Shown: positions 1 through 7,107, counted from the first letter of the stretch. The stretch is 32,965 nt of DNA from an uncultured Alphaproteobacteria bacterium (GCA_903889655.1 CAISYL010000159.1:1-32965), one strand, 5' to 3'. Notes: a model not told the origin generated them from the letters alone. Translations and numbers: made by a program.

Positions 1-63
1 ATGACGCGAACCAGGCCATGTTGAGCCTGGACAATCCGAGCTAGGCGCCGACCCGCCGGCGAA

Positions 64-89
64 CCCTCCCCGCGGGGGAACGGGGAGGG
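64..89. terminator. GC-rich hairpin, possible terminator or intergenic repeat
   Basis: An 8-bp perfect inverted repeat (CCCTCCCC at 64-71 and GGGGAGGG at 82-89) encloses a 10-nt loop. There is no T-tract on either side, so factor-independent termination is uncertain. It lies just downstream of the minus-strand 70-aa gene's stop and could serve that gene or whatever ends before it on the plus strand. Hairpins of this sequence type are also found as dispersed intergenic repeats in alphaproteobacteria (general knowledge, not checked). Confidence 0.4.
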
Positions 90-103
90 CCGCTATCGGC
101 AGG

Positions 104-316
104 TCAGGCAGCGGCCGGCATGCAGGCCGCGACTTCTTTCGGGCTCAGCCAATAGGCACGGCTGGCCAGTCGTTCGACCCGGTCGGCACGCCAGAGGGGG
201 ACGCCGTTGCGCGGTTGCGGGCCGGTCAGGTCGAGTACGCATTCGATATCGAGCGGGTTGAAACCTTTGGCTTTGAGAAGCCGCGTTGCAGAGGCAAGGT
301 CGAGATATTCAGGCAT
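104..316 (-). CDS. Small hypothetical protein, 70 aa
   Basis: I do not recognise the family. The start is well supported: a near-consensus Shine-Dalgarno (TAAGGAGG in coding sense, plus-strand 324-331) sits 7 nt before the ATG. The protein has no signal peptide or membrane segment. A basic N-terminal helix-like stretch (SATRLLKAKGF) is followed by a segment containing WRADRVERLA and YWLSPKEVAAC, which would suit a small helical nucleic-acid-binding or adaptor protein, but that is only an impression. It has one Cys near the C-terminus. The gene is divergent from the NDUFS4-like gene, sharing a 237-bp intergenic region. The SD strongly supports expression; function is unknown. Confidence 0.6.
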   Translation of the reverse strand: MPEYLDLASATRLLKAKGFNPLDIECVLDLTGPQPRNGVPLWRADRVERLASRAYWLSPKEVAACMPAAA

Positions 317-364
317 TTGGGGGCCTCCTTACTCTGATACGAATGGAGTTTACGACTTTGGCAT

Positions 365-378
365 GTCACTGACGTGAC
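365..378. promoter_or_regulatory. Short inverted repeat in divergent intergenic region
   Basis: GTCAC-TGAC-GTGAC has 5-bp arms and a 4-nt spacer and lies 49 nt upstream of the ATG of the 70-aa minus-strand gene. The position suits an operator or a promoter-proximal hairpin for that gene. Palindromes of this length occur by chance, so the call is tentative. Confidence 0.2.
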
Positions 379-467
379 CACCGGGGCAATCTTGGATGAC
401 GGCGACCGGGCTTCGTTGCCGGCGGCAGTCCCCTTGCAGTCCGCCTCGGGGGGTGTCCGCTTGTCGC

Positions 468-497
468 TTGCAAGTCTGGCCGATTTGGGGCGATAAG
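468..497 (+). promoter_or_regulatory. Possible sigma-70-type promoter for the NDUFS4-like gene
   Basis: TTGCAA (468-473) and GATAAG (492-497) are separated by 18 nt, matching 4 of 6 positions in each consensus hexamer. The resulting leader to the ATG at 554 would be about 50 nt and would contain the AAGGA ribosome-binding site. The call rests on pattern matching only. Confidence 0.3.
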
Positions 498-553
498 AAT
501 GCAATTTCAAGACTCTGCCCTCATTATGGGGCAGATGGACGGGAGTTAAGGAA

Positions 554-862
554 ATGGCGCGCGCGCGTATCTACAAGCCTTCGAAAAATGCCATGCAGTC
601 GGGCAAGGCCAAGACGAAGAAGTGGGTGCTGGAGTTCGAGGCATCCGCCGCGCGCAAGATCGAGCCGCTGATGGGCTGGACGAGTTCGCCGGATACCAAC
701 ACGCAGCTCGTCCTGCGCTTCGATACGAAGGAAGAGGCGATCGCCTATGCGACCCGCAAGGGCATCGAGTATCAGGTGATCGAGACGCAGACCTCCAGGC
801 CGCTCATCAAGGCCTATGCCGACAACTTCAAGGCCGACCGTGTCGGCCAATGGACCCATTGA
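554..862 (+). CDS. NDUFS4-like complex I accessory subunit (ETC complex I subunit, PF04800 type)
   Basis: This 102-aa protein matches the NDUFS4/18-kDa accessory subunit of respiratory complex I. Recognisable segments are the N-terminal ARIYKPSKNAMQSG, the KTKKWVLEFE strand, PLMGWTSSPDT, and the C-terminal KAYADNF followed by Trp-Thr. The family is shared by mitochondria and alphaproteobacteria and stabilises the peripheral arm near the NADH-binding module of NADH:ubiquinone oxidoreductase. No signal peptide or membrane segment is visible, consistent with a cytoplasmic-face subunit. The ATG at 554 is preceded by AAGGA. The gene is monocistronic, followed 46 nt later by a tRNA gene; no other nuo genes are in the window, and stand-alone location is usual for bacterial members. 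Confidence 0.9.
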   Translation: MARARIYKPSKNAMQSGKAKTKKWVLEFEASAARKIEPLMGWTSSPDTNTQLVLRFDTKEEAIAYATRKGIEYQVIETQTSRPLIKAYADNFKADRVGQWTH

Positions 863-908
863 GGGGACGCATTGAGCGGACGCGAAATCGGCACCCGCTC
901 GCCGGTCT

Positions 909-985
909 GGTCCCGTAGCTCAGCTGGATAGAGCAACGGATTTCTAATCCGTCGGTCACAGGTTCGAATCCTGTCGGGATCACCA
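909..985 (+). tRNA. tRNA-Arg (anticodon UCU)
   Basis: A 77-nt cloverleaf can be folded by hand. The acceptor stem is GGTCCCG with CGGGATC (one G-U). The D-arm is GCTC/GAGC. The anticodon stem is ACGGA/TCCGT around the loop TTTCTAA, giving anticodon TCT. The variable loop is CGGTC. The T-arm is ACAGG/CCTGT with TTCGAAT. The discriminator is A and CCA is encoded. The gene reads arginine AGA codons. Its 3' end lies 2 nt from the stop codon of the convergent hydrolase gene. Confidence 0.97.
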
Positions 986-987
986 GT

Positions 988-1851
988 TCAACGCCAGCCC
1001 GATAATCCCAAGGCAAAGTCGTACAGATCGTCGTTCAGGCGATCCATGTGCGTGACAAAGAGCCCGTGCGGAGCGCCCTCGTAAAGTTCGAATGTCGCGC
1101 TGGGCAGGAGTGCCGCCGTCGGCCGGCCGGTGAGGTCGATGGGGGCCGAGGCATCGGCATCGCCGTGGATCACCAGTACCGGCACTTCGATCTCCCTCAA
1201 CTCGGTGCGGAAATCCGTCGTCGTGAAGGCGCGCTGGCAGTCGATGGCAACCTTGAGCGGACATTGCAGCAGCATGTCGGCGCCCCAGCGCATCATTTCC
1301 GGAGACGTCTTAGGTGTGAAGAAAGGCGCCGTGTTGTCAGCGACCCATTTCGGAAAATCGCGCGACCACATGCCGCGCAGAGCTTCGAACATCGCACCGT
1401 CGATGCCGTGCGGATTGTCGACCGTCTTCAGCAGGAAGGGCGTCACCGGCGCGACGAGCGCGGCGCCGGCTACGCGGCCGGCCCCGTGCCGCGTGAGATA
1501 GCGGACGATCTCGCAGCTACCCATCGAATGACCGACCAACGTGACGTCATGGAGATCATGCGTCTCGATCACGGCAGCAAGATCGTCGGCCAGCGTGTCG
1601 CAATCGTAACCGCCGTCCGGTTGCCCGGAGCGGCCATGCCCGCGCCGGTCGAAGGAGACGCAGCGCAGCCCCCGCGCGGTGAGATCCGCCATCTGGTATT
1701 GCCACATGTCGGAATGCGCCGCCCAGCTATGGACGAAGACGACCGGCTTGCCGGTGCCCCAGTCGCGACAGAAAAGGCGGGTGCCGTCCGTCGCCATTAC
1801 CGTATCGGTAGAGGTGGAATTCGCTGCCTTCAGCATCGATCGTCCGAACAT
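988..1851 (-). CDS. Alpha/beta hydrolase (non-heme chloroperoxidase/arylesterase-like)
   Basis: This 287-aa cytoplasmic alpha/beta-hydrolase-fold protein has an intact catalytic set. The nucleophile elbow is GHSMG with Ser109, the acid is Asp231 or Asp233 in HGDADASAP, and the base is His262 in GAPHGLF. The oxyanion segment is VHSWAAHSDMW (39-50), and SFDRRGHGRS near 67-75 is typical of the cofactor-free haloperoxidase/esterase subgroup. The substrate cannot be predicted. The open frame continues far upstream antisense to the regulator, but the ATG at 1851 has AAGGAG 6 nt before it and opens the conserved domain, so I use it. The gene is divergent from a MmyB-type regulator across 153 bp holding two operator-like palindromes, so it is a likely regulatory target. 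Confidence 0.88.
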   Translation of the reverse strand: MFGRSMLKAANSTSTDTVMATDGTRLFCRDWGTGKPVVFVHSWAAHSDMWQYQMADLTARGLRCVSFDRRGHGRSGQPDGGYDCDTLADDLAAVIETHDLHDVTLVGHSMGSCEIVRYLTRHGAGRVAGAALVAPVTPFLLKTVDNPHGIDGAMFEALRGMWSRDFPKWVADNTAPFFTPKTSPEMMRWGADMLLQCPLKVAIDCQRAFTTTDFRTELREIEVPVLVIHGDADASAPIDLTGRPTAALLPSATFELYEGAPHGLFVTHMDRLNDDLYDFALGLSGWR

Positions 1852-1912
1852 GTTGCGCTCCTTGCGTCTGGTGAACCGCAGACAGCATGAGCGGCCGGGG
1901 TAGTGACGTCGA

Positions 1913-1927
1913 TTACGCCGGAGGTAA
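1913..1927. promoter_or_regulatory. Operator-like site 1 (15 bp)
   Basis: TTACGCCGGAGGTAA shares its outer and right-half bases with site 2 (TTAC...GGAGGTAA). It lies nearer the hydrolase, its centre (1920) about 69 bp upstream of that gene's ATG. The two sites together suggest dimer binding by the adjacent XRE regulator. Binding is inferred from position and repetition. Confidence 0.5.
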
Positions 1928-1954
1928 GGCAAACCGTGTTTTGCGGCAGCGTCC

Positions 1955-1969
1955 TTACCTCGGAGGTAA
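1955..1969. promoter_or_regulatory. Operator-like site 2 (15 bp perfect palindrome)
   Basis: TTACCTCGGAGGTAA is an exact inverted repeat, 7-bp arms around a central G. Its centre (1962) is 42 bp from that of site 1, close to four helical turns, so both sites face the same side of the helix. GAGGTAAGG at 1921-1929 and CCTTACCTC at 1953-1961 also form a 9-bp inverted pair. The site centre is 43 bp before the regulator's ATG, with a possible -10 (TAGATT, 1993-1998) in between. Confidence 0.55.
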
Positions 1970-2004
1970 TGGCAGCGTGTTATCGGCTCTGCTAGATTTT
2001 CTCG

Positions 2005-2847
2005 ATGGATACACGACACAACATCGCGGAAATCGCGCCGCATGGCGTCGGCCCGCTTCTGCGCCGCTGGCGGGAATCCCGCCATCTGAGCCAGCTCGGT
2101 CTCGCGCTCGAAGCGGAAGTTTCGGCCCGGCATATCAGCTTCGTCGAAACGGGCCGGGCGACGCCCAGCCGCGAAATGCTGCTGACACTCTCGAACGTAC
2201 TCGACGTGCCGCTGCGTGAGCGGAATGTGCTGCTGCAGGCGGCGGGCTATGCGCCGGTCTATCGCGAGACGAGCCTCGACGATCCACGCATGGCGCAGGT
2301 GCGAACCGCGCTCGACCTGATACTGAAGCAGCACGAACCGCGCAGTGCGATCTGCTTCGATCGCCACTGGAATCTGGTGATGGTCAACAAGGCCTATGCG
2401 CGATTGATGATCGCTGCCTTCGGTCACGAAATCCCGGGGCTCGAACCCATGACGCTTCTCGCCCGGGGAAAGTTCAATCTGCTGAAACTGCTTTTCGAGC
2501 CCGACGGCATTCGCAAGTTCATCGTCAATTGGGAACCGCTTGCCAAGGCGCTCATCAACGAGGCCTACCAGAGCGCAAGTTGGGCCCGCGATGAAACGAT
2601 GCAGCGGCTGATCGCGGAGGTGCTCGCCTATCCCGGAGTGTCGACGCGCTGGCGCGAACCCGATCTCGAAGCGCCGCAGGCGCTGATGTTGCCCTTCGAG
2701 ATGAAGATCGGCGACAGCGTCGCCCGCTTCTTCAGCACGGTCACGACCCTCGGCAAGCCTCAGGACGTGACCTTGCAGGAGTTGCACATCGAAGCCTTCT
2801 ATCCCGCCGATGCGACGACGGAGGCCCTGACGCTTCTGCCGGAATGA
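2005..2847 (+). CDS. XRE-family transcriptional regulator with MmyB-like ligand-binding domain
   Basis: This 280-aa regulator has an N-terminal helix-turn-helix (about residues 15-70, with LRRWRESRHLSQ, ALEAEVSARHISFVETGRATPS and LLTLSNVL) of the HTH_31/XRE type. The C-terminal domain (about 95-270), with DRHWNLVMVNKAYARL, matches the MmyB/PAS-like domain, thought to bind small, often fatty, ligands. No Shine-Dalgarno precedes the ATG at 2005, and a -10-like TAGATT ends 6 nt before it, so the transcript may be leaderless. It is divergent from the hydrolase over two operator-like repeats, the classic layout for a local, self-controlled regulator. Its stop is 1 nt from that of the convergent DoxX gene. 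Confidence 0.88.
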   Translation: MDTRHNIAEIAPHGVGPLLRRWRESRHLSQLGLALEAEVSARHISFVETGRATPSREMLLTLSNVLDVPLRERNVLLQAAGYAPVYRETSLDDPRMAQVRTALDLILKQHEPRSAICFDRHWNLVMVNKAYARLMIAAFGHEIPGLEPMTLLARGKFNLLKLLFEPDGIRKFIVNWEPLAKALINEAYQSASWARDETMQRLIAEVLAYPGVSTRWREPDLEAPQALMLPFEMKIGDSVARFFSTVTTLGKPQDVTLQELHIEAFYPADATTEALTLLPE

Positions 2848-2848
2848 C

Positions 2849-3319
2849 TCACGTCCGTCCGAAGAAACGCCGCGCGATCAGATAATCGAGCGACAGCGGG
2901 CCCGCGCCGCGCGTGATGATCGGAAGCAGCAGCGCCGTCCAGACGAGATGATCGGGCCAGTTCTCGGGATAGACGAAGGTCTGGATGACGAGCGTCATGC
3001 CGAGCATCGCGGCGGCGGCAAAGCGTGCGCCGAAGCCGACGAGCAATAATACTGGCGCCGCGAGTTCGACGGTCGCCGCCAATGTCGCAGCGATATCCGG
3101 CGGCAATAGCGGCACGTTGTATTCGCTGGCGAAGAGCGCAACCGTAGCATCCCAGCTTGCGATCTTGACGAGGCCGGAGCGGAAAAAGACGACGCCGATC
3201 GCAATGCGGAACAGCAATTGCAGCAGCGGCAGCGGAACATTTTCGAGAAGATCGAACGCTTGCCGAAGAAGCAGCACAGGGCGGGTAAACGGGGGGGAAG
3301 CCGGGCGGGTCATGGACAT
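2849..3319 (-). CDS. DoxX-family membrane protein, last gene of the bufferin operon
   Basis: This 156-aa protein has about four hydrophobic helices, including LLQLLFRIAIGVVFFRSGLVK, AAPVLLLVGFGARFAAAAML and VWTALLLPII, in the DoxX/SURF4-like pattern. FRSGLVKIASWDATVALF is the conserved loop after the first helix. DoxX proteins are inner-membrane proteins, some linked to quinol or redox chemistry, and DoxX genes commonly accompany DUF2282-DUF692-DUF2063 operons, supporting a role in maturing or protecting the peptide system. The ATG at 3319 has AAGGA 8 nt upstream; a second ATG 6 nt downstream is possible. It starts 12 nt after the DUF2063 stop, so it is very probably co-transcribed. Confidence 0.87.
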   Translation of the reverse strand: MSMTRPASPPFTRPVLLLRQAFDLLENVPLPLLQLLFRIAIGVVFFRSGLVKIASWDATVALFASEYNVPLLPPDIAATLAATVELAAPVLLLVGFGARFAAAAMLGMTLVIQTFVYPENWPDHLVWTALLLPIITRGAGPLSLDYLIARRFFGRT

Positions 3320-3331
3320 GGGTTCGTTCCT

Positions 3332-4120
3332 TCAGGAGTGAGCGGGGAGGAGGTGGCCAATGAAAAGACCGGAGGCGAGGAGTTCTGCGCAGAAGCCGCC
3401 GGCGTCGAATTCATGATACGGGACCTGCGCAGCAGCCAGGCGAGCGGCTTGAGCGAGCGTCTGCATGTCGAGAATGGCTGCGACGAAGGCAGCCTCCGCC
3501 GGTTCGAGGACACGCCAGACCACGTCGAGATCGCGCCGCCAGACCAGCAGCGAGACGCCGCCGCTACCGAGATCGATGGTGAGCGTCGGATCGGCATCCG
3601 GCTGGTTCGCGCGCCAGATGTCGAGAACGGGAAAAGACGATGAGACCAGTCGCGCCGACGGATGTGGCGCAAGAACGAGTTCGCCTTGCAGAGTCGCAGG
3701 TATGGCATCGAACGCCGCCGCGTCTTCCGGCATGGCGTCATCGGCATGGAAGGCGTGATTGATGGCCCATTCGAGAGCCCCCACGTCGGCGAGATAGGCG
3801 AAATCGGCGGAAGCGGTGAGGCCGGCCAGGAAAGCCGGAAAGGCTTCGCCATAGTGCGCCAGCATGGCGACACGTGGCGGCTCTTCGGCGGAGAAACGTC
3901 GTGCCGCCCGGTCGAAATAGGCCTCGCCGACCAGCTTCTGCAGCACCGGAAAGGTCGCTGCGAGTGCACCGGCCAGCGAAATCAGGAAATTGTTGCGGTA
4001 GATCTGAAGACGCTGCGCCGGGGCAATTCCATAAGCGCTCACGATCCCGGAAATTTCCGCGCCGTCGTCGGCGACGATGGCGCGGATGAAAGCGGCTTGA
4101 ATATCAGCGAGAGATCGCAT
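3332..4120 (-). CDS. bufC: BufC/HvfC-type DUF2063 protein, partner of the MNIO enzyme
   Basis: This 262-aa protein has an N-terminal DUF2063 domain (about residues 1-100, with MRSLADIQAAFIRA, ISGIVSAYGI, RLQIYRNNF, LAATFPVLQKLVG and EAYFDRAARRF), once annotated as putative DNA-binding. In characterised bufferin-type clusters this family forms a complex with the MNIO enzyme and helps recognise the precursor. The open frame runs further upstream, but the domain begins at the ATG at 4120, which overlaps the end of bufB by 17 nt, suggesting translational coupling. There is no membrane segment. It sits between bufB and doxX. I infer a cytoplasmic peptide-modification partner rather than a transcription factor. 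Confidence 0.88.
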   Translation of the reverse strand: MRSLADIQAAFIRAIVADDGAEISGIVSAYGIAPAQRLQIYRNNFLISLAGALAATFPVLQKLVGEAYFDRAARRFSAEEPPRVAMLAHYGEAFPAFLAGLTASADFAYLADVGALEWAINHAFHADDAMPEDAAAFDAIPATLQGELVLAPHPSARLVSSSFPVLDIWRANQPDADPTLTIDLGSGGVSLLVWRRDLDVVWRVLEPAEAAFVAAILDMQTLAQAARLAAAQVPYHEFDAGGFCAELLASGLFIGHLLPAHS

Positions 4121-4985
4121 GATGGCCCTCTCTGCCACCGAGCGCGCGGCGGGCATCGGCACGCGCCGCCTCCGCGACCAGTGTTTCAAGTTCGGGAATG
4201 TTGCTATCCCATTCGATGAGCGTGGCGGCATCGGAAAAGAGCGCGACGGCGTCGTCGTAAAGCGACCAGACCGGATCGCTGACGGGGCCGCCATGATCGT
4301 CGATCAGAAGCGCGGTGCCGCCGATATCCTTCGAGGCATGGCCCGCGAGATGGATTTCCTTGACCGGCGCGCCCGCGAAATCTGCAAGCTCTGCCTTCGG
4401 ATCGCGACCGAGATTGATGGCACTCACGAAAATGTTATTGACGTCGAGGAGAAGTGCGCAGCCCGAGCGCCTTGCAAGCTCTATAAGGAATTCCGGCTCG
4501 GTCATCGGCGAATGGGAAAAGCCGAGATAGACGGATGGATTTTCGATCAGGATCTGGCGGCGCAATTCCATCTGCATGCGGTCGATATTTTCAGCGACGA
4601 TGCCAAGCGCCTCTTCCGTGTAGGGCAGCGGCAGCAGATCATTCAGATAGAGGCCGGGCAGGCCGGACCAGGACAGATGTTCGGACACGAAAAGCGGCTC
4701 GATGCGGTCGGCGAGGCGGACGAGACGTCCGAGATGAGCCTTGTCGATCCCCTCTACGGAGCCCAGCGAAAGACCGACACCGTGAAGAGAGACCGGCCAT
4801 TCACGACGTGCCGCGTCGAGATGATGGAAGGCGGGACCGCCACCCATATAGTTTTCGCCATGAATTTCGAGCCAGCCGACATCCGGACGGGAGGCGACGA
4901 TCTCGGCATGGTGCCGGGCGCGGAGCCCGATTCCCGTGCGCCGCAGGGGGGCAGAGGCGCAGTGCTGAGTATACGTCGTTTGCAT
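4104..4985 (-). CDS. bufB: BufB/HvfB-type MNIO (DUF692) peptide-modifying iron oxidase
   Basis: This 293-aa TIM-barrel enzyme belongs to the multinuclear non-heme iron-dependent oxidases (MNIO, formerly DUF692). Likely metal ligands, seen as conserved motifs, are His68 (SLHGVG), Glu102/His103 (SEHLSW), Glu148-Asn149 (IENPS), Asp181/Asn183 (LLDVNN), His212 and His216 (HLAGH), Asp230/His231 (DDHGG) and Glu258 (IEWDSN). Family knowledge: MNIOs modify cysteines in small precursor peptides, and in bufferins they form thiooxazole-type heterocycles that bind copper. The ATG at 4985 has GGGAG upstream and lies 33 nt after the precursor gene. All expected motifs are present, so it should be active. 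The exact modification is inferred from the neighbouring precursor. Confidence 0.93.
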   Translation of the reverse strand: MQTTYTQHCASAPLRRTGIGLRARHHAEIVASRPDVGWLEIHGENYMGGGPAFHHLDAARREWPVSLHGVGLSLGSVEGIDKAHLGRLVRLADRIEPLFVSEHLSWSGLPGLYLNDLLPLPYTEEALGIVAENIDRMQMELRRQILIENPSVYLGFSHSPMTEPEFLIELARRSGCALLLDVNNIFVSAINLGRDPKAELADFAGAPVKEIHLAGHASKDIGGTALLIDDHGGPVSDPVWSLYDDAVALFSDAATLIEWDSNIPELETLVAEAARADARRALGGREGHHAISR

Positions 4986-5018
4986 GGAAGGCTCCCGTCC
5001 GGTGCCGCGGGGTTGCTG

Positions 5019-5282
5019 TTAGCCGAGAACCTTGCCGCCGACGATCTTGGCGCAGGTGCCGGCGGGCACGAAGATCCACGAATCGGCCTGAGCATCCTTG
5101 GAGGCCGTGCCGGCGCAGGAATGCATCGCCGTCTGGCAGTCGTTCAGGCCGGCCTTCGCAATGCCCGAGCACTTTTCGAACTTGTAGGCGGGCGGCGTCG
5201 CCGGGCCGGCGAAAGCGACGGTGGCGGCGGAAACGGAAACGATAGCGGCGATGGCCGAAGCGGCGATATACGAGGTTTTCAT
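5019..5282 (-). CDS. bufA: BufA1-type (DUF2282) bufferin precursor peptide
   Basis: This 87-aa precursor has a clear Sec signal peptide (basic start, hydrophobic [15 protein letters not shown], likely cleavage after AFA near residue 25) and a short core with four cysteines at 38, 49, 56 and 77. The surroundings [20 protein letters not shown] and PAGTCAKI match DUF2282 bufferin precursors. Unlike most RiPP precursors, these carry a signal sequence and are modified before export, then sequester copper in the periplasm. The ATG at 5282 is preceded by GGAAGGA with 7-nt spacing; the frame runs further upstream but without a signal peptide. It is first in an operon with bufB, bufC and doxX and divergent from a LysR gene. 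The metal is inferred from the family. Confidence 0.9.
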   Translation of the reverse strand: MKTSYIAASAIAAIVSVSAATVAFAGPATPPAYKFEKCSGIAKAGLNDCQTAMHSCAGTASKDAQADSWIFVPAGTCAKIVGGKVLG

Positions 5283-5370
5283 GATATGTCCTTCCGGATG
5301 GGGTTGAGCTTTGGCGGTCGCCGCGGGCCGGAAACATCGTTGAGAACCGCGTCGAACCGTGACCAGACAA

Positions 5371-5382
5371 TGCCGGCCGGCA
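5371..5382. promoter_or_regulatory. 12-bp perfect palindrome in the bufA-LysR intergenic region
   Basis: TGCCGGCCGGCA is an exact palindrome about midway in the 188-bp divergent promoter region. TTATGG also occurs twice nearby (5407-5412 and 5429-5434, 22 bp apart, around two helical turns), flanking ATGCAT. LysR-type regulators bind this kind of region, but a GC-only palindrome is easily produced by chance here. Confidence 0.25.
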
Positions 5383-5470
5383 CGACGAAGCTGAAATACC
5401 GACTGCTTATGGTTTCGATGCATGGCGGTTATGGACCGGCGGGACAGGTCCGGAGGGACGCGAACTAGAG

Positions 5471-6352
5471 ATGGAACTGCATCAGGTCCGCTATTTCCTC
5501 GCATTGTGCGAAAGCCTCAACTTCACGCGCGCGGCCGAACTCTGCAATGTGAGCCAGCCGGCGCTGACGCGCGCAGTCCAGAAACTTGAGGAGGAATTCG
5601 GTGGTCCGCTGTTCCGGCGGGAGCGCGCGAAGACGCATCTCACCGATCTCGGCCGCCTGCTCAGGCCCTATCTCGAAGCCGCCTATCAGGCGAGCGAGAC
5701 CGCGCGGACGCAGGCGGCGAGTTTCGGAAAACTGGAAACGGCGCCCCTCAGTCTCGGCATCATGTGCACCATAGGGCCGTCCCGTCTTGTCGGTGTGCTT
5801 GGCGCGCTGCAGAACCAGGTGCCGGCCCTCCAGGTCGGCGTCGAGGAGGCGCGCGGCGCCGAACTCGTGCAGAGACTTGAAGACGGCAAGATCGACGTCG
5901 CCTTCGTCGCGCATCCGGATTACCCGGAACGTCTGGACCCGAAGCCGCTCTACAGCGAGCGGTATGTCGTGGCCTTTCCGCACGGCCATCGCTTCGAGCA
6001 GATGAACGCGGTGGCCTTCGACGATCTCGATGGCGAGGATTACGTCGAGCGGATCAATTGCGAATTTCCGGAGCATTTCGAGGCGCTGGGGCTTCAGGAC
6101 AATTCGCTGGTCAATGTCCGTTATCGGAGCGACCGCGAGGACTGGGTGCAGGCGATGATCCTCGCGGGCATGGGCTGCACCGTCATTCCCGAATTCATGC
6201 CGCTGATGCCCGGCATCTCGACGCGGTTGATCGTCGAACCCGAAGTGACCCGGACCATCAGCCTCGTCACCGTCGCCGGCCGCCGCTTCTCGCCGGCGGT
6301 ACAGGCCCTCATCAAGCTGATACAAAAGCAGAAATGGACCGGCATCGCCTGA
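5471..6352 (+). CDS. LysR-family transcriptional regulator divergent from the bufferin operon
   Basis: This 293-aa protein has a canonical LysR N-terminal winged HTH (residues 1-60: [43 protein letters not shown]), a linker helix and a two-lobed effector-binding domain (about 90-290). The segment [23 protein letters not shown] resembles the same region of OxyR-like members. Cysteines lie at 13, 25, 99, 197 and 236. Cys197 is near where OxyR has its first redox cysteine, but no second one follows closely, so OxyR-type disulfide sensing is not supported. The ATG at 5471 has only a weak purine-rich upstream sequence. LysR proteins usually control the adjacent divergent operon, so a role in inducing buf is reasonable but unproven. 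Confidence 0.9.
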   Translation: MELHQVRYFLALCESLNFTRAAELCNVSQPALTRAVQKLEEEFGGPLFRRERAKTHLTDLGRLLRPYLEAAYQASETARTQAASFGKLETAPLSLGIMCTIGPSRLVGVLGALQNQVPALQVGVEEARGAELVQRLEDGKIDVAFVAHPDYPERLDPKPLYSERYVVAFPHGHRFEQMNAVAFDDLDGEDYVERINCEFPEHFEALGLQDNSLVNVRYRSDREDWVQAMILAGMGCTVIPEFMPLMPGISTRLIVEPEVTRTISLVTVAGRRFSPAVQALIKLIQKQKWTGIA

Positions 6353-6405
6353 CGTGCGGCGATCGCAACGGAACCAAACAGCGCGCCGAACTTTCCCCAG
6401 TCACG

Positions 6406-7101
6406 ATGCGTTGGTTTTTTCCGGGTGTTTTCATTCTGGGTGCGGTACTCGCGATCGGCGTGTGGCGCGGCCTGATGCCTGTTCCGCCGGAATGGAATCC
6501 GTGGGCGCCGCTCGATCTCCGCGGCGAAGAAAATTTTCTTACATGGTTCAAGCTGAAACGGCTCGCCCGCGATCCGCCCCTGTGCGCCGCCGCACTCTCG
6601 ACCGCCGGGATGCGATACTCGCCCGTTCCGAACGGAGCCATCGGCGGCAAATGCCCGCTGGAGAACGTCGTCCGTATCGACGATCTGGGACCGGTCCACC
6701 TGTCGGGCAGCTTTCTCTCGACCTGTCCCTTGGCGGCGGCGCTCGTACTTTTTACGCGGCACACACTTGAACCCGAGGCGCGGGCCCATTTTGGACAGGA
6801 GGTCGTCGAACTCGATCATCTCGGCAGCTATGCCTGCCGGAATGTCTATAACCGGCCTCAGGGCCGCCTGAGCCAGCATGCAGGCGCCAACGCGCTCGAC
6901 GTCTCGGGTTTCCGCCTCGGCAACGGGACGCGCATCGTCATAAGCCGAGACTGGGAAGTGGATGATGAGAGATCGAAATTCCTGCACGACGTCGCCAGAG
7001 GAGCCTGCCGAAGTTTCAGCGTCGTCCTGACTCCCGATTACAATGCGGCGCACCATAATCATTTTCACCTCGACATGAGCCCCTTCTGGTACTGCCCCTG
7101 A
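6406..7101 (+). CDS. Extensin-family protein (extensin-like C-terminal domain, PF06904 type)
   Basis: This 231-aa protein has an N-terminal hydrophobic segment (residues 3-20) that could be a signal anchor. The extensin-like domain follows: LKRLARDPPLC, LENVVRIDDLG, CPLAAAL, GSYACRNVYNR, SQHAGANALDVSGFRL, then AAHHNHFHLDMSP and a terminal WYCP. The pattern His148 plus Asp155 in SQHAGANALD and the late HNHFHLD resembles the zinc-ligand layout of LAS-type peptidoglycan peptidases, so a cell-wall role in the periplasm is plausible. Six cysteines (60, 83, 107, 134, 201, 230) suggest disulfides. Despite the name, similarity to plant extensin is only historical. The ATG at 6406 lies 53 nt after the LysR stop; earlier in-frame starts overlap LysR and lack the membrane segment. 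Confidence 0.82.
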   Translation: MRWFFPGVFILGAVLAIGVWRGLMPVPPEWNPWAPLDLRGEENFLTWFKLKRLARDPPLCAAALSTAGMRYSPVPNGAIGGKCPLENVVRIDDLGPVHLSGSFLSTCPLAAALVLFTRHTLEPEARAHFGQEVVELDHLGSYACRNVYNRPQGRLSQHAGANALDVSGFRLGNGTRIVISRDWEVDDERSKFLHDVARGACRSFSVVLTPDYNAAHHNHFHLDMSPFWYCP

Positions 7102-7107
7102 GCTGTG

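Noticed and set aside
3-44. Plus-strand open end with residues DANQAMLSLDNPS before a TAG, possibly the tail of an upstream gene
   Set aside because: Only 13 codons are visible. There is a slight resemblance to flagellin C-termini, but this is too short to call.
828-1016. Minus-strand open frame over the tRNA-Arg gene containing IPTGFEPVTDGLEIRC
   Set aside because: It is the familiar artefact of translating a tRNA gene antisense; the cloverleaf at 909-985 explains the sequence.
1852-2787. Upstream extension of the hydrolase frame to 599 aa
   Set aside because: The added part is antisense to the XRE regulator and has no domain character; the hydrolase has its own ribosome-binding site at 1851.
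5465-6325. 286-aa minus-strand open frame opposite the LysR gene
   Set aside because: The plus strand gives a complete LysR protein; the antisense product has no recognisable motifs.
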